Below are positions 5,325 through 5,690 of a DNA stretch of 5,690 bases, piece by piece. The notes under the pieces were generated by a model, which searched no databases, was not told the DNA's origin, and saw nothing but the letters and a program-made list of their open reading frames with translations. The translations under genes and the position numbers were made by a program. Every line of letters begins with the position of its first letter. Position 1 is the first letter of the stretch. The DNA is from Gemmatimonadota bacterium (lineage in GTDB: Bacteria > Gemmatimonadota > Gemmatimonadetes > Longimicrobiales > Gaopeijiaceae): positions 1 through 5,690 of the forward strand of contig PWZC01000399.1 of NCBI GenBank assembly GCA_003567615.1, read 5' to 3'.

Positions 5325-5690
5325 GCTGAGGGTTCTCCTGCTGCCGGCCATTCTCATCCTGGCCGGCGGGTGCGGGGATGGATCCACCTCGGATCCGGAT
5401 CCGGAAGCGCCCGATTCGAGTGTCGGCTCCGCAGCCCTGGATGTGGAGGGGGCCGCCGCCGGGTCCGCCGGGGCCGGGGCATCTACCGGGACCGGGGCCA
5501 TGGTACGCCGGGATGGCCAGGAAGGTTCGACCCACCGGGGGACCCGGGACTCCGAGGCCGTGGCAGGGGGTCAGGAGGAGGACAGAGCCCGGATCATCTT
5601 TCTGGGCACCAGCCTCACGGAGGGGTATGGACTCGACGATCCGGACACCGAAGCCTGGCCCCATCAGATCGCTCTTCGGGCCCGGGAGGC
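5302..5690 (+). CDS. tesA: TesA-like GDSL/SGNH esterase, predicted lipoprotein (3' end outside window)
   Basis: The 5' part of a gene running off the right edge: 129 codons plus 2 nt. It is divergent from ybbA-ybbP, as tesA is in E. coli, where TesA is a periplasmic thioesterase I / lysophospholipase L1 / arylesterase. The N-terminus has basic residues (MSSRKMRTLR), a hydrophobic core (VLLLPAILI) and a lipobox LAGGC with Cys24, so it should be a lipid-anchored export product; residue +2 after Cys is Gly, not the E. coli inner-membrane retention signal Asp. Residues 25-96 are a Gly/Ala/Ser/Asp/Glu-rich linker with no fold signature. The catalytic domain then begins with IIFLGTSLTEGYGL (98-111), block I of the SGNH family, with nucleophile Ser104 at 5611-5613. 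The usual Asp of GDSL is Thr here. The later Gly, Asn and Asp-x-x-His blocks are beyond the window. ATG 5317 is an alternative start (Cys19, Ser99) that also leaves a good signal peptide. Confidence 0.88.
   Translation, partial: MSSRKMRTLRVLLLPAILILAGGCGDGSTSDPDPEAPDSSVGSAALDVEGAAAGSAGAGASTGTGAMVRRDGQEGSTHRGTRDSEAVAGGQEEDRARIIFLGTSLTEGYGLDDPDTEAWPHQIALRARE
5335..5339 (-). promoter_or_regulatory. Ribosome-binding site that sets the ybbA start
   Basis: AGGAG on the minus strand lies 10 nt upstream of the GTG at 5324-5322. It supports the short 231-residue ATPase over the extended forms starting at 5351, 5357 or 5501. It lies inside the tesA signal-peptide codons and only 3 nt from the inverted repeat 5343-5367. 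Confidence 0.6.
5343..5367. repeat. Perfect 8-bp inverted repeat between the tesA and ybbA starts
   Basis: GCCGGCCA at 5343-5350 and TGGCCGGC at 5360-5367 form a perfect inverted repeat around a 9-nt spacer. In a ybbA leader transcript it would be a stem ending 3 nt before the AGGAG ribosome-binding site. In the tesA transcript it falls in the signal-peptide codons (PAILILAGG). It could be an operator or an RNA hairpin controlling ybbA translation, but one or a few such repeats are expected by chance in GC-rich DNA of this length. Confidence 0.4.

Noticed and set aside
5325..5501. N-terminal extension of the ATPase to a start at 5501 (59 extra residues)
   Set aside because: It is Pro/Ala/Ser-rich, has no family counterpart, lies antisense to the tesA signal peptide and linker, and a better-placed Shine-Dalgarno precedes GTG 5324.
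5305..5664. 119-codon minus-strand open frame opposite tesA
   Set aside because: No recognisable domain; composition is that of an antisense frame in GC-rich DNA, and the plus strand has a clear lipoprotein signal and SGNH motif.

Overview
The window is very GC-rich, almost entirely coding, and contains five genes: two complete core genes of an ABC system, a complete transporter gene in the same operon, and two genes cut by the window edges. High G+C, GTG starts, a diderm-type lipoprotein signal and a predicted outer-membrane beta-barrel fragment suggest a GC-rich Gram-negative (diderm) bacterium. The overall style resembles Gemmatimonadota or a similar phylum, but this is an impression and not a demonstrated assignment.

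Layout, left to right. (1) Positions 1-729 (+) hold the 3' end of a gene for a protein rich in amphipathic beta-strands, probably the C-terminal part of an outer-membrane barrel (Omp85/BamA-TamA-like). (2) Positions 730-768 are a 39-bp convergent junction. (3) Positions 769-2076 (-) encode a 12-helix major facilitator superfamily (MFS) transporter. (4) Positions 2077-4632 (-) encode a YbbP-type, FtsX-like ABC permease. (5) Positions 4629-5324 (-) encode the matching YbbA-type ATPase. (6) From 5302 (or 5317) to the right edge (+) lies the 5' part of a TesA-like GDSL/SGNH esterase with a lipoprotein signal peptide.

The core is a divergent tesA / ybbA-ybbP locus, the same arrangement as in Escherichia coli. 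YbbA and YbbP should form a MacB/LolCDE-superfamily (type VII) ABC machine that works on hydrophobic substrates at the inner membrane, with TesA as the extracytoplasmic lipid esterase. Two things differ here. TesA appears to be a lipoprotein with a low-complexity linker of about 70 residues before the catalytic domain, and an MFS transporter is fused into the ybbAP operon. The operon is tight: ybbA and ybbP overlap by 4 bp (GTGA), and the ybbP stop directly abuts the MFS start (TAG|GTG). All three genes start with GTG and have a Shine-Dalgarno sequence.

The most unusual structural points are: the tesA and ybbA start codons overlap head to head, so the 5' ends of the two genes are mutually antisense; a perfect 8-bp inverted repeat lies beside the ybbA ribosome-binding site and inside the tesA signal-peptide codons; and strong G-quadruplex motifs sit on the sense strand near the 3' ends of both convergent genes, where no ordinary T-tract terminator is visible. 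No RNA gene, mobile element, CRISPR array or origin was seen, and no stretch over 300 bases lacks a gene.
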